A stretch of DNA of 64,000 nucleotides from Prevotella sp. UBA2742 (GCA_002353485.1 DEJS01000019.1:62001-126000); one strand, 5' to 3'. Counted from the first letter of the stretch, positions 7,689-16,772 are shown. Program-made: numbers and translations. The notes: generated by a model from the letters alone, not told the origin.

Positions 7689-9416
7689 CTAAGCCTCTGC
7701 TTCAGGCTCGGCGGCCTTAAAGTGGGCTAAGTCCTCCACCTTGAAATTCTTGATGTAGGCAGCCTTGCCACATACATCCTCCTCCGTCATGCGCACATAG
7801 ACGTTGGCACTCTTCTTGAACAGCTCAGGACACTTAGCTGCGTCGCGGATAATCAGCAGTGACATAACAAGCTCGGCAGTCATGTCGTACAGACGACGGG
7901 CCAGGAAGTCGTGAGCATCCTGATTGTCCAGGGCCTTCACGTATGCCAGGGCATCCTCATAGACGGGGATGAGCTTCTCAACACGCGCCTTCAAGGCTGC
8001 ATCAGCCTCAGCAGGCAGGGCAGCGAGCATGTCCTTGATATTGTTCAGCATCGTACCGTTAGAGATATAACGGATGGCGGCAACCACCTGCAGCTGGGTG
8101 GTACCCTCGTAGATGGAGAAGATGCGGGCATCACGGAACAGACGCTGGCTCTTGTACTCCATGATGAAGCCCGAACCACCGTGGATGCTGATGGCATCGT
8201 AGGCATTCTGGTTGGCATACTCCGAGTTCATACCCTTGGCCAGCGGCGTGAAAGCATCAGCCAGACGCTGATACTTCTTCAGTTCCTGCTTCTCTTCGGG
8301 TGTCAGCTTGCGGTCGCGCTCAATGTCCTCCAGGCACTTGTAGACATCCACGTAGCAGGCAGTCTCGTAGAGCAGGCTGCGACCGGCATCCAGCTTGGCC
8401 TTCATACGAGAGAGCATGTCATAGACAGCGGGAAAGTTGATGATCTTGTCACCAAACTGCTGACGCTCCTTGGCGTAGGCAAGTCCCTCGTTGTAAGCCT
8501 CCTGCTCCACACCAACCGACTGGGCGGCGATACCTAAGCGGGCACCGTTCATCAGTGCCATCACGTACTTGATAAGACCCAGACGGGTGCTTCCGCACAG
8601 CTCTGCCTTGGCGTTCTTATAGGTCAGCTCACAGGTAGGCGAGCCGTGGATACCCAGCTTGTGCTCGATGTGACGCACGTCAACACCACCCTGGCGCTTG
8701 TCGTAGATGAACATCGACAGGCCGCGGCCGTCCTTGGTGCCTTCCTCTGAGCGGGCCAGCACGAGATGGATGTCGCTATCACCGTTGGTGATGAAACGCT
8801 TCACACCGTTTAGGCGCCAGCAGTTCTCCTTCTCGTCGAAGGTAGCCTTCAGCATCACGCGCTGCAGGTCACTACCGGCATCGGGCTCTGTGAGGTCCAT
8901 AGACATACCCTCACCGGCGCAAACACGGGGGATATACTTCTGGCGCTGCTCCTCTGAACCGAACTCATACAGGGTGTCGATACAGCTCTGCAAGCTCCAG
9001 ATGTTCTGGAAACCGGCATCAGCAGCCGAAATCATCTCACTCAGCATGGAGAACACTGCGTTAGGCAGGTTCAGACCGCCGTAGCGACGGGGCATGGAGA
9101 CACCCCACAGACCAGCCTTGCGGGTGGCATCGAGGTTCTCGTAAGTCTTAGAGGCGTAGATCATACGACCGTTCTCGAGGTGTGGACCTTCCAGGTCAAC
9201 AGCCTCAGAGTTCGGCTCGATGATGTTAGCAGCCACGTCGCCGGTAATGTCGAGAATCTGTTTGTAGTTCTCGATGGCATCGCCCAGGTCAACGGGAGCA
9301 TAGTCGTATTCTTTCGCATCAGCGAAACCCTTTTCTTTCAGCTCGACGATACGAGCCATCAGGGGGTGGTTCAAGTAGAACCCGATCTCAGGATGATCGC
9401 TATAATAGTTTGCCAT
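7689..9416 (-). CDS. Acyl-CoA dehydrogenase
   Basis: 575 aa, the long form of the family. It oxidises an acyl-CoA to the 2,3-enoyl-CoA with FAD and passes electrons to ETF, whose two subunits are encoded just upstream in the same operon. Visible features are the FAD-binding stretch MDLTEPDAGSDLQ, the central beta domain (WRLNGVKRFITNGD), the C-terminal helical part (NQNAYDAISIHGGSGF) and IYEGTTQLQ with Glu437 at the usual family position. The extra 170 or so C-terminal residues resemble the AcdA long subtype. In anaerobic Bacteroidales such operons probably serve fatty-acid or amino-acid-derived acyl-CoA metabolism, possibly with electron bifurcation. Substrate chain length cannot be told from sequence. 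Confidence 0.9.
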   Translation of the reverse strand: MANYYSDHPEIGFYLNHPLMARIVELKEKGFADAKEYDYAPVDLGDAIENYKQILDITGDVAANIIEPNSEAVDLEGPHLENGRMIYASKTYENLDATRKAGLWGVSMPRRYGGLNLPNAVFSMLSEMISAADAGFQNIWSLQSCIDTLYEFGSEEQRQKYIPRVCAGEGMSMDLTEPDAGSDLQRVMLKATFDEKENCWRLNGVKRFITNGDSDIHLVLARSEEGTKDGRGLSMFIYDKRQGGVDVRHIEHKLGIHGSPTCELTYKNAKAELCGSTRLGLIKYVMALMNGARLGIAAQSVGVEQEAYNEGLAYAKERQQFGDKIINFPAVYDMLSRMKAKLDAGRSLLYETACYVDVYKCLEDIERDRKLTPEEKQELKKYQRLADAFTPLAKGMNSEYANQNAYDAISIHGGSGFIMEYKSQRLFRDARIFSIYEGTTQLQVVAAIRYISNGTMLNNIKDMLAALPAEADAALKARVEKLIPVYEDALAYVKALDNQDAHDFLARRLYDMTAELVMSLLIIRDAAKCPELFKKSANVYVRMTEEDVCGKAAYIKNFKVEDLAHFKAAEPEAEA

Positions 9417-9422
9417 AATTTC

Positions 9423-9608
9423 TTATTTGTTTTCTTGATTCTTCTTATGAATTCTTCCTCCTAATCTTCCTCCGAAGATGCAGCCACATATTGCTGCACA
9501 AAGTGACATGAGAGAGGCTAATTCTATATTGCCTGCAGAATGAACGAAATAACCGGCAACAAGAAATGCCACAGCCCCTAAAAGGAGAAAATAATCCAAT
9601 GCTTTCAT
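9423..9608 (-). CDS. Small two-helix membrane protein
   Basis: 61 aa, starting MKALDYFLLLGAVAFLVAGY. It has two hydrophobic segments (about 4-22 and 29-50) joined by a short loop, a glycine-rich turn (GGRLGGR) and a basic tail. It lies between etfA (1 bp gap) and the acyl-CoA dehydrogenase (6 bp gap), so it is surely translated from the operon mRNA. I do not recognise the family. The position suggests it might hold the ETF/dehydrogenase pair at the membrane. Confidence 0.7.
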   Translation of the reverse strand: MKALDYFLLLGAVAFLVAGYFVHSAGNIELASLMSLCAAICGCIFGGRLGGRIHKKNQENK

Positions 9609-9609
9609 C

Positions 9610-10635
9610 TTACTTCGAATTCTGCTTGTAGTACTTAATCAGTTTGGGAACCACTTCCTCGACAGTACCAACGATGACGTAATCGGCAATGCGGTTGATG
9701 GGTGCATCGGGGTCAGAGTTGATGCTGATGATGATACCAGAGTCCTGCATACCGGCGATGTGCTGAATCTGACCGGAGATGCCACAGGCGATGTAAACCT
9801 TTGGATGAACGGTGACACCCGTCTGACCAATCTGACGGTCGTGGTCGAGCCAGCCGGCATCGACAGCGGCGCGGCTACCGCCCACCTCACCGTGCAGCAC
9901 CTTAGCCAACTGGAACAGCATGTCGAAGTTCTCCTTCGACCCCATGCCATAACCACCGGCCACCACGATGGGCGCACCCTTCAGGTTGTGCTTGGCAGCC
10001 TCTACGTGGTGGTCGAGCACCTTCACCACGAAAGCCTCGGGGCTTACATACTTCGATACGAGTGGGTAAACCACTTCGTGACGAGCGTCACCCTCATAGA
10101 TAGCCTTCTGCATCACGCCCGAGCGCACGGTAGCCATCTGTGGACGGTGCTCGGGATTCACGATCGTAGCCACGATGTTACCACCGAAGGCAGGGCGAAT
10201 CTGGTAGAGCAGGTTGGTGAACAACTTGCCGCTCTTCTTGTCCTCGAAGTCGCCAATCTCCAGCTCCGTGCAGTCGGCCGTCAGGCCGCTGGTCAGCGAC
10301 GAGCTTACACGGGGACCGAGGTCACGGCCAATCACGGTAGCCCCCATCAGGCATATCTGCGGCTTCTCCTCCTTGAAGAGGTTCACCAAGATGTCGGTAT
10401 GGGGAGCCGAGGTGTAGGGGAACAAGTCGGGAGCGTCGAAAACAAAGAGCTTGTCGACGCCGTAGGGCAGAATCTGGTCTTCCACCTTACCCTTGATATC
10501 GGTGCCGGCCACAACAGCGTGCAGCTCCACACCCAGTTCATTGGCGAGCTTGCGACCCTTGGTCAGCAGCTCCTGAGATACTTCCTGTACCTGAGTACCT
10601 TCTATCTCGCAATATACAAATACGTTGTTAGCCAT
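9610..10635 (-). CDS. etfA: Electron transfer flavoprotein alpha subunit (FixB-like)
   Basis: 341 aa from the ATG at 10635; an upstream TTG at 10650 would overlap etfB and is less likely. The C-terminal FAD domain is clear: GGYGMGSKENF, then GGSRAAVDAGW, QIGQTGVTV and CGISGQIQH with SINSDPDAPI. The N-terminal half is the usual alpha/beta domain with GRDLGPR. With EtfB it accepts electrons from the acyl-CoA dehydrogenase of the same operon and passes them on. It starts 7 nt after the etfB stop. Confidence 0.95.
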   Translation of the reverse strand: MANNVFVYCEIEGTQVQEVSQELLTKGRKLANELGVELHAVVAGTDIKGKVEDQILPYGVDKLFVFDAPDLFPYTSAPHTDILVNLFKEEKPQICLMGATVIGRDLGPRVSSSLTSGLTADCTELEIGDFEDKKSGKLFTNLLYQIRPAFGGNIVATIVNPEHRPQMATVRSGVMQKAIYEGDARHEVVYPLVSKYVSPEAFVVKVLDHHVEAAKHNLKGAPIVVAGGYGMGSKENFDMLFQLAKVLHGEVGGSRAAVDAGWLDHDRQIGQTGVTVHPKVYIACGISGQIQHIAGMQDSGIIISINSDPDAPINRIADYVIVGTVEEVVPKLIKYYKQNSK

Positions 10636-10642
10636 ATCCCTA

Positions 10643-11515
10643 TTATCCAATGATTTTCTCGTCCAACAATTCCTTAATCATTCCCTCGATATCAGCATCT
10701 GAAGCCGTTAAGGTCTTCGACTCCTTAGCCTGGAACACGATGTTCTTGATAGCCTTTACCTTCGTGGGCGAACCACTGAGACCGCACTGCGAGGCGTCGC
10801 CGTCCACGTCGGCCACCGACCACTGGTTCAGCGTCAGGTAAGGACGCTCCTCGTAGAGGTTGTCGTATGGCGTGCCTTCAGCAGGACGCTCCATCGGACA
10901 CGTGGCGCGCTTGTACTTCATCACCAGCTTGGCGTTCTGCGGACGACAGGGGGCAGCGCTTCCGTTCACCGTGATGACCACGGGCAGCGGAGCCTCTACG
11001 GTCTCCACACCACCGTCGATGACGCGCTTAATGGTTGCCTTGCCATCCTTCACACTCATCACCTCTTCAGCATAGGTCACCTGGTTCAGACCCAGCTTCT
11101 GGGCCACCTGAGGGCCTACCTGGGCCGTATCGCCATCAATAGCCTGACGGCCGCCGATGACGATGTCCACGTTGCCAATTTTCTTAATAGCGGTAGCCAA
11201 AGCGTAAGACGTAGCCAGCGTGTCGGCACCGGCAAACAGACGGTCGGTGAGCAGCCAGCCTGTGTCGGCACCGCGGTACAGTCCCTGACGGATAATCTCG
11301 CCTGCACGGGGAGGACCCATCGTGAGGATACCTACTGTAGAGCCCGGGTTCTGCTCCTTCAGCCGAAGGGCCTGCTCCAGGGCGTTCAGATCTTCTGGAT
11401 TGAAGATAGCGGGCAGGGCAGCACGATTCACCGTTCCTTCGGCGGTCATGGCGTCCTTGCCCACATTACGGGTGTCTGGCACTTGCTTGGCCAGCACAAC
11501 AATTTTTAATGCCAT
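10643..11515 (-). CDS. etfB: Electron transfer flavoprotein beta subunit (FixA-like)
   Basis: 290 aa starting MALKIVVLAKQVPDT. The EtfB fold is seen in NPEDLNALEQALRLKE, GADTLATSYALA, GRQAIDGDTAQVGPQ and the C-terminal NGSAAPCRPQNAKLVMKYK region. It is the first gene of the operon etfB-etfA-small membrane protein-acyl-CoA dehydrogenase. The leader between promoter (11713-11720) and start is nearly all tandem repeat, unusual for such a gene. Confidence 0.95.
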   Translation of the reverse strand: MALKIVVLAKQVPDTRNVGKDAMTAEGTVNRAALPAIFNPEDLNALEQALRLKEQNPGSTVGILTMGPPRAGEIIRQGLYRGADTGWLLTDRLFAGADTLATSYALATAIKKIGNVDIVIGGRQAIDGDTAQVGPQVAQKLGLNQVTYAEEVMSVKDGKATIKRVIDGGVETVEAPLPVVITVNGSAAPCRPQNAKLVMKYKRATCPMERPAEGTPYDNLYEERPYLTLNQWSVADVDGDASQCGLSGSPTKVKAIKNIVFQAKESKTLTASDADIEGMIKELLDEKIIG

Positions 11516-11526
11516 AAAAATAAATA

Positions 11527-11702
11527 ATATGTTATTTTGTTACTCTGTCTAAAGAGATACTCTATATATAATATGTTATTTTGTTACTATGTCTAAAAAG
11601 ACACTCCATATATAATATGTTATTCTGTTACTATGTCTAAAAAGACACTCCATATGTTATATGTTATTCTGTTACTCTGTCTAAAAAAGATACTCTGTCA
11701 GA
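11527..11702. repeat. Four tandem 44-bp repeats in the etf leader
   Basis: The motif ATATGTTATT starts exactly at 11527, 11571, 11615 and 11659. Each unit also holds a small dyad such as GTCTAAAAAGAC. The whole array lies between the etfB promoter and start codon, so the mRNA leader would carry four copies of the same small hairpin. The ORF that reads through it on the plus strand is not coding. Confidence 0.9.
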
Positions 11703-11712
11703 AAATCGCCCG

Positions 11713-11720
11713 CAAAGGTA
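11713..11720 (-). promoter_or_regulatory. etfB: -7 box TACCTTTG of the etf operon
   Basis: Perfect TAnnTTTG match on the minus strand, about 198 nt before the etfB start, giving a leader of roughly 190 nt made of the 44-bp repeats. Confidence 0.7.
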
Positions 11721-11770
11721 CGATTTTTTGCGCACACAGCCAAATAAAATGCACAAAATCACTCCTGCTG

Positions 11771-11794
11771 TGCACAAAGACGCCCTTTTGTGCA
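11771..11794. promoter_or_regulatory. Inverted repeat TGCACAAA-N8-TTTGTGCA between etf and dnaG promoters
   Basis: Perfect 8-bp arms, with a further TGCACAAA at 11750. It lies between the divergent etf and dnaG promoters and could bind a regulator of one or both. Confidence 0.4.
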
Positions 11795-11838
11795 ATAAAA
11801 TCTATGCAAGGAACGCCTGTTATTCCGTTTTTTCTTTG

Positions 11839-11846
11839 TACCTTTG
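11839..11846 (+). promoter_or_regulatory. dnaG: -7 box TACCTTTG of dnaG
   Basis: Perfect match ending only 9 nt before the dnaG ATG at 11856, so the mRNA should have a leader of a few nucleotides at most. A TTG at 11844 lies inside the box and cannot be the start. Confidence 0.75.
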
Positions 11847-11855
11847 TCGGCAATT

Positions 11856-13808
11856 ATGATAGACCGTGCTACAGTAGACCGCATTATGGAAGCCACCAAC
11901 ATCGTTGACGTGGTGGGCGAGTTCGTGACCCTTCGCAAGTCGGGCGTGAACTACAAGGGTCTGTGTCCGTTTCACGACGACAAGACGCCTTCCTTCATGG
12001 TTTCTCCCGCCCGCCAGATATGCAAGTGCTTTTCGTGCGGCGAGGGCGGCAATGCCATCAACTTCCTGATGAAGCACGAGCAGATAACGTACCCCGAGGC
12101 GCTGCGCTGGCTGGCCAAGAAGTACAGCATAGAGATACAAGAGCGCGAGCTGACCGACGAGGAGAAGAAAGAGCAGTCCGACCGTGAGGCCATGTTCGTG
12201 GTCAACGAGTGGGCCGCCGACTACTTCCACCAGATACTGAAGAACGACGTTGACGGTCTGGCCATCGGCAAGCAGTACTTCCGCAGCCGTGGCATCCGCG
12301 ACGACATCATCGAGCGCTTCCACCTGGGTTTTGCCCTCACCCGGCGCGACGCCATGACCGCCGAGGCCCGCCGCAAGGGCTACAAGGACGAATACCTGGT
12401 CAAGACCGGTCTGTCCATACAGGGCGAGAAGGGCGTGTACGACCGCTTTGCCGGCCGCGCCATCTTCCCCTGGCTCAACGTCAGCGGCAAGGTAGTGGCC
12501 TTTGGCGGCCGCAAGCTCGACGCCGCCACCAAGGGTGTGCAGCAGAAGTACGTCAACTCGCCCGACTCAGAGATATACCACAAGGAACGCGAGCTCTATG
12601 GCATCTACCAGGCCAAGAAGGCCATTGCCAAGGAAGACCGCGTCTACATGGTCGAGGGCTACACCGACGTCATTGCCATGCACCAGAGCGGTCTGGAGAA
12701 CGTGGTGGCCAACTCGGGCACGGCGCTCTCTGTCCACCAGATTAAGCTGCTGCGGCGCTTCACCCAGAACATCGTGCTGCTCTACGACGGCGACGAGGCC
12801 GGCATCCATGCTGCCATGCGCGGTACCGACATGCTGCTGCAGGAGGGCATGAACGTCAAGGTGCTGCTGCTGCCCGACGGCGACGACCCCGACTCCTTTG
12901 CCCGCAAGCACACCACCCAGCAGCTGCGTGAGTACATAGACCAGCACCAGACCGACTTCATTGAGTTCAAGACCGAGCTGCTGCTGCGTGGCGTTACCGA
13001 CCCCGTCAAGCGTGCCGAGGCCATCAACAGCATCGTGCGTTCGGTCAGCGTCATCCCCGACCCTGTGGTGCGCGCCACCTACATCCGCGAGTGCGTACTG
13101 CGCCTGGGCGTTGACGAGCAGACACTTATCACCCAGACCAACAAGTACATCGCCGGCGACCGCGAGGAGCAGCGCAAGAGCGCCGAGCGCGAGGCGCGCC
13201 AGCCCGAACAGCAGGACAACGCCGAACCACAGCAGCCCTCCTTCGGGCTGCACACCGCCCTGGAGCAGTCGACGGAGGTAGAGCGCCTGCTTATACAAAG
13301 CGTCATCCGCCACGGCGACGTCGTTATCTTCGAGGACCTGGAGGCCGACGACGGCACCACCGTCAACCTCAACGTGGCCCAGTACATAGACTACGACCTG
13401 AGTCAGGACGACCTGCACTTCTCCGACCCCCTCTACAACCGCATCCTGCAGGAAGCCGTCGAGCACTCCGAGGACCCCGACTTCCGCGCCGACAGCTACT
13501 TCATGCAGCACCCCGACCCCGAGGTCAGCCAGCTGGCGGCCCGTCTGGGCATCGACAGCCACCAGCTCAGCGCCAGCTTCACGCGCGAGCTCAGCCAGGG
13601 CGAGATGCGCCAGCGCGTGCAACACCTCATCCTCGACTTCCGCATGGACATCATCAACCAGCAGATGAAGAGCCTCCAGCAACAGCTGCGGCTGATGAAC
13701 TCCTCTACCCCTCCTGACCAGATGCGCCAGCTCATGCAGCAGTACCAGCAGACCCAGGAGCTGCGCAACGCCCTGGCCCGCCGCCGGGGCTCCGACGTAC
13801 TCGTTTAA
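11856..13808 (+). CDS. dnaG: DNA primase
   Basis: 650 aa from MIDRATVDRIMEATN. The N-terminal zinc ribbon is complete (C37, H40, C58, C61 in CPFHDDKTPSF...CKCFSCGEGGNA). The Toprim catalytic core has VEGYTDVIAMHQ near residue 264 and LLYDGDEAGIHA near 308, with the metal-binding acidic residues. The C-terminal part is long and Gln/Glu-rich, ending in a helical region (about 470-650) that should bind the replicative helicase DnaB. It makes RNA primers for replication. The start follows the position of the promoter box. Confidence 0.97.
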   Translation: MIDRATVDRIMEATNIVDVVGEFVTLRKSGVNYKGLCPFHDDKTPSFMVSPARQICKCFSCGEGGNAINFLMKHEQITYPEALRWLAKKYSIEIQERELTDEEKKEQSDREAMFVVNEWAADYFHQILKNDVDGLAIGKQYFRSRGIRDDIIERFHLGFALTRRDAMTAEARRKGYKDEYLVKTGLSIQGEKGVYDRFAGRAIFPWLNVSGKVVAFGGRKLDAATKGVQQKYVNSPDSEIYHKERELYGIYQAKKAIAKEDRVYMVEGYTDVIAMHQSGLENVVANSGTALSVHQIKLLRRFTQNIVLLYDGDEAGIHAAMRGTDMLLQEGMNVKVLLLPDGDDPDSFARKHTTQQLREYIDQHQTDFIEFKTELLLRGVTDPVKRAEAINSIVRSVSVIPDPVVRATYIRECVLRLGVDEQTLITQTNKYIAGDREEQRKSAEREARQPEQQDNAEPQQPSFGLHTALEQSTEVERLLIQSVIRHGDVVIFEDLEADDGTTVNLNVAQYIDYDLSQDDLHFSDPLYNRILQEAVEHSEDPDFRADSYFMQHPDPEVSQLAARLGIDSHQLSASFTRELSQGEMRQRVQHLILDFRMDIINQQMKSLQQQLRLMNSSTPPDQMRQLMQQYQQTQELRNALARRRGSDVLV

Positions 13809-13820
13809 CACCACCCGACA

Positions 13821-15269
13821 ATGGACATACTCTACATCATAGGAGGAATCGTTACGTGGGTCCTGGCCGCCGCCGCCATGCTACACGTCATCATGGACAA
13901 CCGCCAGCCCGCCAAGACCATGGCCTGGACACTGGTCATACTCTTCCTGCCACTGGCAGGCATCGTGCTCTACCTCTTCTTCGGACTCAACACGCGCCGG
14001 CAGCGGCTCGTCAGCCAGCGCTCCCTCGACCAGCTCTCACGGCGCTCCATGCTCAGCTTCGTCGACCAGCCCGACATTCAGGTTGACGACAGCCACGAAC
14101 AGCTCGTCGAGCTCTTTGCCAACCAGAACTCCTCGCTGCCCTTCCGCGTCCACGACGTGGGCATCCACGCCGACGGCTACTCCTTCATTCACAGCCTGCT
14201 CGGCGACATTGCCGCCGCCCGTCACCACATACACATCGACATCTACATCTTCGAGGACGACGCGCTGGGCAACCTCGTGGCCGACGCCCTCATCGACCGT
14301 GCCCGCCAGGGCGTCCGCGTGCGCATCATCTTCGACGACGTAGGCTGCTGGAAGGTGCCCTCCGCCTTCTTCGAGCGCATGCGCGAGGAGGGCGTCGAGA
14401 TACACCCCTTCCTGCCCGTCCACTTCCCCCAGTTCACCAGCAAGGCCAACTACCGCAACCACCGCAAGCTCATCGTCATCGACGGTCGGGTGGGCTACGT
14501 CGGCGGCATGAACCTGGCGCTGCGCTACGTCAAGGGCACCGGTGAACAGTCGTGGCGCGACACCATGCTGCGGCTCACCGGACCCATCGTCTACTCCCTG
14601 CAGCGTGCCTTCTTCGTCGACTGGTACTTCGTCGACCGCACACTGATGACCGAGCGCGTCTACTACCCCCCGCTGCCCGCACCCACGGCCGACGGCACCG
14701 CGCCAGCGGCCGACAGGTGGAACCTGGCACAGTTCGTCACCAGCGGCCCCATCACCCCCTATCCCGAAATCATGCAAGGCTTCGTGCGCGCCATCACCGC
14801 CGCCCACCGCTACATATACATCGAGACACCCTACTTCCTGCCCAACGAACCCGTGCTCTTCGCCCTGAAGACCGCGGCACTGGCCGGCGTAGACGTCTGC
14901 ATACTATGTCCGCACCGCAGCGACGCCCGCTTCACCGAGTGGGCCTCCCGCAGCTACCTGCGCGAGGTCAGCCAGGCCGGCGCACGCGTTTATCTGTACG
15001 AGGCCGGATTCCTGCACTCCAAGCTCATGGTGGTCGACGACAACCTCTCGACCTGCGGTTCCACCAACGTCGACTTCCGGTCGTTCGAGAACAACTTCGA
15101 GTCAAACATCTTCATCTACGGCCAGGACGTCGCCCTGCGCCTGAAACAGCTCTTCCTGAACGACCTGTCGCAGAGCACCCTGCTCGACGACGTCGACGAC
15201 TGGGTTCACCCGTCGTTCCCGAAGCGTCTCTGCGAGAGTCTGACCCGCATGCTGTCGCCCCTGTTGTAA
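13821..15269 (+). CDS. cls: Cardiolipin synthase (phospholipase D type)
   Basis: 482 aa. Two N-terminal membrane helices (about 1-22 and 32-55) anchor a domain with both HxK signatures: NHRKLIVIDGRVGYVGGMN near residue 212 and LHSKLMVVDDNLSTCGSTN near 397. It joins two phosphatidylglycerol molecules into cardiolipin at the inner membrane. It starts 12 bp after dnaG and is probably cotranscribed with it. Confidence 0.93.
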   Translation: MDILYIIGGIVTWVLAAAAMLHVIMDNRQPAKTMAWTLVILFLPLAGIVLYLFFGLNTRRQRLVSQRSLDQLSRRSMLSFVDQPDIQVDDSHEQLVELFANQNSSLPFRVHDVGIHADGYSFIHSLLGDIAAARHHIHIDIYIFEDDALGNLVADALIDRARQGVRVRIIFDDVGCWKVPSAFFERMREEGVEIHPFLPVHFPQFTSKANYRNHRKLIVIDGRVGYVGGMNLALRYVKGTGEQSWRDTMLRLTGPIVYSLQRAFFVDWYFVDRTLMTERVYYPPLPAPTADGTAPAADRWNLAQFVTSGPITPYPEIMQGFVRAITAAHRYIYIETPYFLPNEPVLFALKTAALAGVDVCILCPHRSDARFTEWASRSYLREVSQAGARVYLYEAGFLHSKLMVVDDNLSTCGSTNVDFRSFENNFESNIFIYGQDVALRLKQLFLNDLSQSTLLDDVDDWVHPSFPKRLCESLTRMLSPLL

Positions 15270-15299
15270 TATAAAGAGGAAATAAAGGTAGAATCTCCT

Positions 15300-15830
15300 C
15301 TACCTGAATATCGAAAAGTTTACACTGCCGTAGCGGCGGTGTTCCACAAAGCGTGCATGGTGCGAGAAGTCGTGCTCCTTGCCATGCTCGAACACCAGAA
15401 TGCCCCCCTCCTTCAGCAGTGCACCGTCGAGCACGAGGTCCGGCACCTGGGGCAGCTCCTTCAGCGCGTACGGGGGGTCGGCAAATACCAGGTCGAACTG
15501 CTGCCGGCACGACTTCAGGAACCGGAACACATCGCCCCTGACGGCCACGCCCGCCGTGTCGCCCACCTTCTGGAGACACTGCTGAATGAAACGGTGGTGG
15601 TCGCGGTCCATCTCGACACTCACCACGCGGCTGCACCCCCTGGACAGCAGCTCCAGCGTAATGCTGCCCGTGCCCGAGAAGAGGTCCAGTGCCTCGGCGC
15701 CCTCCAGGTCCACATACTGCGGCAGTACGTTGAAAATATTCTCCTTCGCAAAGTCCGTCGTCGGCCTTGCCTTGAACGTGCGCGGTATGTCGAAGTGGCG
15801 CCCCTTGTATCGTCCCGTAATCACTCTCAT
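15300..15830 (-). CDS. rsmD: 16S rRNA (guanine966-N2)-methyltransferase
   Basis: 176 aa. It shows the SAM-binding motif LDLFSGTGSITLELLSRG and the catalytic DPPY motif (FADPPYALKELP), as in RsmD. It methylates G966 of 16S rRNA in the small subunit. It follows the DUF3822 gene by 18 bp in one transcript and converges on cls; a small inverted repeat at 15286-15305 overlaps its stop codon. Confidence 0.93.
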   Translation of the reverse strand: MRVITGRYKGRHFDIPRTFKARPTTDFAKENIFNVLPQYVDLEGAEALDLFSGTGSITLELLSRGCSRVVSVEMDRDHHRFIQQCLQKVGDTAGVAVRGDVFRFLKSCRQQFDLVFADPPYALKELPQVPDLVLDGALLKEGGILVFEHGKEHDFSHHARFVEHRRYGSVNFSIFR

Positions 15831-15848
15831 ACTAACAGTCCTCCCTGC

Positions 15849-16628
15849 TTAAAGTCCCTTCAGGTAGTACACCATCAAGTCGTACGGCACGCCCTCAATC
15901 AGTGTCACCTGCGCACGGTTGAACTCGCCCGTCGGGTTGCCCACCAGTACACGTTTTACATACCTCTTCAGCCCCTCGGTCAGCGCCTCCCGCTCGGGCA
16001 CGTCGCCCGACAGGTGCAGCTCGTCCTCGCGAGCGTCCATGCCCAGCTGCTTCCATACGCTCAGCAGGAAGTACATCACGTCGCCCTGCTCGCGCACCTG
16101 GTACTGGTTCTGGAACCTGAAGCGTCCCTGCTGGAAGGCAAACACCTCCATGCGCTGGTCGTGGAAGTAGCCGTACAGCTTCTGCTTCATGCCCGTGAAG
16201 CTGCGTCTGTACAGATGGTGCCACACCGGTGCGCACACCGGCACCAGCCGTACCTGGCCGTAACGCTCCTCCAGCACCTGCCGCAGGTCGCGCTCCACGT
16301 CGAACACCGCCACGGCGTTCAGCTCGGGCAGCACGTGGCTCACCACCACCCGGTGTTCCGCCGCCGTATAGGTATGGCTGAACAGCAGCTGTGCGTCCTC
16401 CTCGCTGTACATGTTCATCGGCACCATCAGCACGCGGGCGTCCAGCAGCACCGTGACGCGCTCGAAACGCTCGGCGGCCATCGTCGCCGTACGCAGCGCC
16501 TCGCGCATGTTCGCCGCTGCCGACATGCCGGCCTTCAGCGCGTACGGTTCGTACACCACCTCGCCCCCCTCGACGGTCGAGAACGACAGGCTCTGCCGGC
16601 TCAGGCGTATGGTCAGTCGTCTGTTCAT
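15849..16628 (-). CDS. DUF3822 family protein
   Basis: 259 aa from the ATG at 16628; a longer reading back to 16676 overlaps the small upstream ORF and is not needed. From memory the sequence fits DUF3822, a Bacteroidetes family commonly next to rsmD, of unknown role and perhaps with an actin-like fold. Visible features are HTYTAAEHRVVVSHVLPELNAV followed by FHDQRMEVFAFQ. Its ATG overlaps the stop of the 29-aa ORF upstream (ATGA), so translation is probably coupled. Confidence 0.8.
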   Translation of the reverse strand: MNRRLTIRLSRQSLSFSTVEGGEVVYEPYALKAGMSAAANMREALRTATMAAERFERVTVLLDARVLMVPMNMYSEEDAQLLFSHTYTAAEHRVVVSHVLPELNAVAVFDVERDLRQVLEERYGQVRLVPVCAPVWHHLYRRSFTGMKQKLYGYFHDQRMEVFAFQQGRFRFQNQYQVREQGDVMYFLLSVWKQLGMDAREDELHLSGDVPEREALTEGLKRYVKRVLVGNPTGEFNRAQVTLIEGVPYDLMVYYLKGL

Positions 16629-16714
16629 TGCTTCATAATGCTCAGCACGCACAGCGCAGCCAGCGCCGCACTGCACAGTGCCAGTATAAGGTTTGTCTTC
16701 TGAATGCTTGTCAT
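16625..16714 (-). CDS. 29-aa single-pass membrane peptide coupled to DUF3822
   Basis: MTSIQKTNLILALCSAALAA followed by LCVLSIMKQ: a short start, one hydrophobic helix and a basic end. It lies 50 nt downstream of a clear promoter box, and its TGA overlaps the next ATG. Position, hydrophobicity and coupling suggest real translation, but a short ORF like this could also be only a leader. Confidence 0.5.
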   Translation of the reverse strand: MTSIQKTNLILALCSAALAALCVLSIMKQ

Positions 16715-16764
16715 CTCTCTACTCAGCGTTCCGCCCGGCAGCGCCCGGCACCCGCTTTACGCTG

Positions 16765-16772
16765 CAAAGGTA
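16765..16772 (-). promoter_or_regulatory. -7 box TACCTTTG of the DUF3822-rsmD operon
   Basis: Perfect match 50 nt before the 29-aa ORF; the transcript would cover that ORF, DUF3822 and rsmD. Confidence 0.7.

Noticed and set aside
11633..11908. 91-aa plus-strand ORF over the 44-bp repeats
   Set aside because: It reads through a tandem repeat and the dnaG promoter and has no protein-like pattern.
12567..13814. 415-aa minus-strand ORF
   Set aside because: Antisense shadow of dnaG; Leu/Val/His-rich without domain features.
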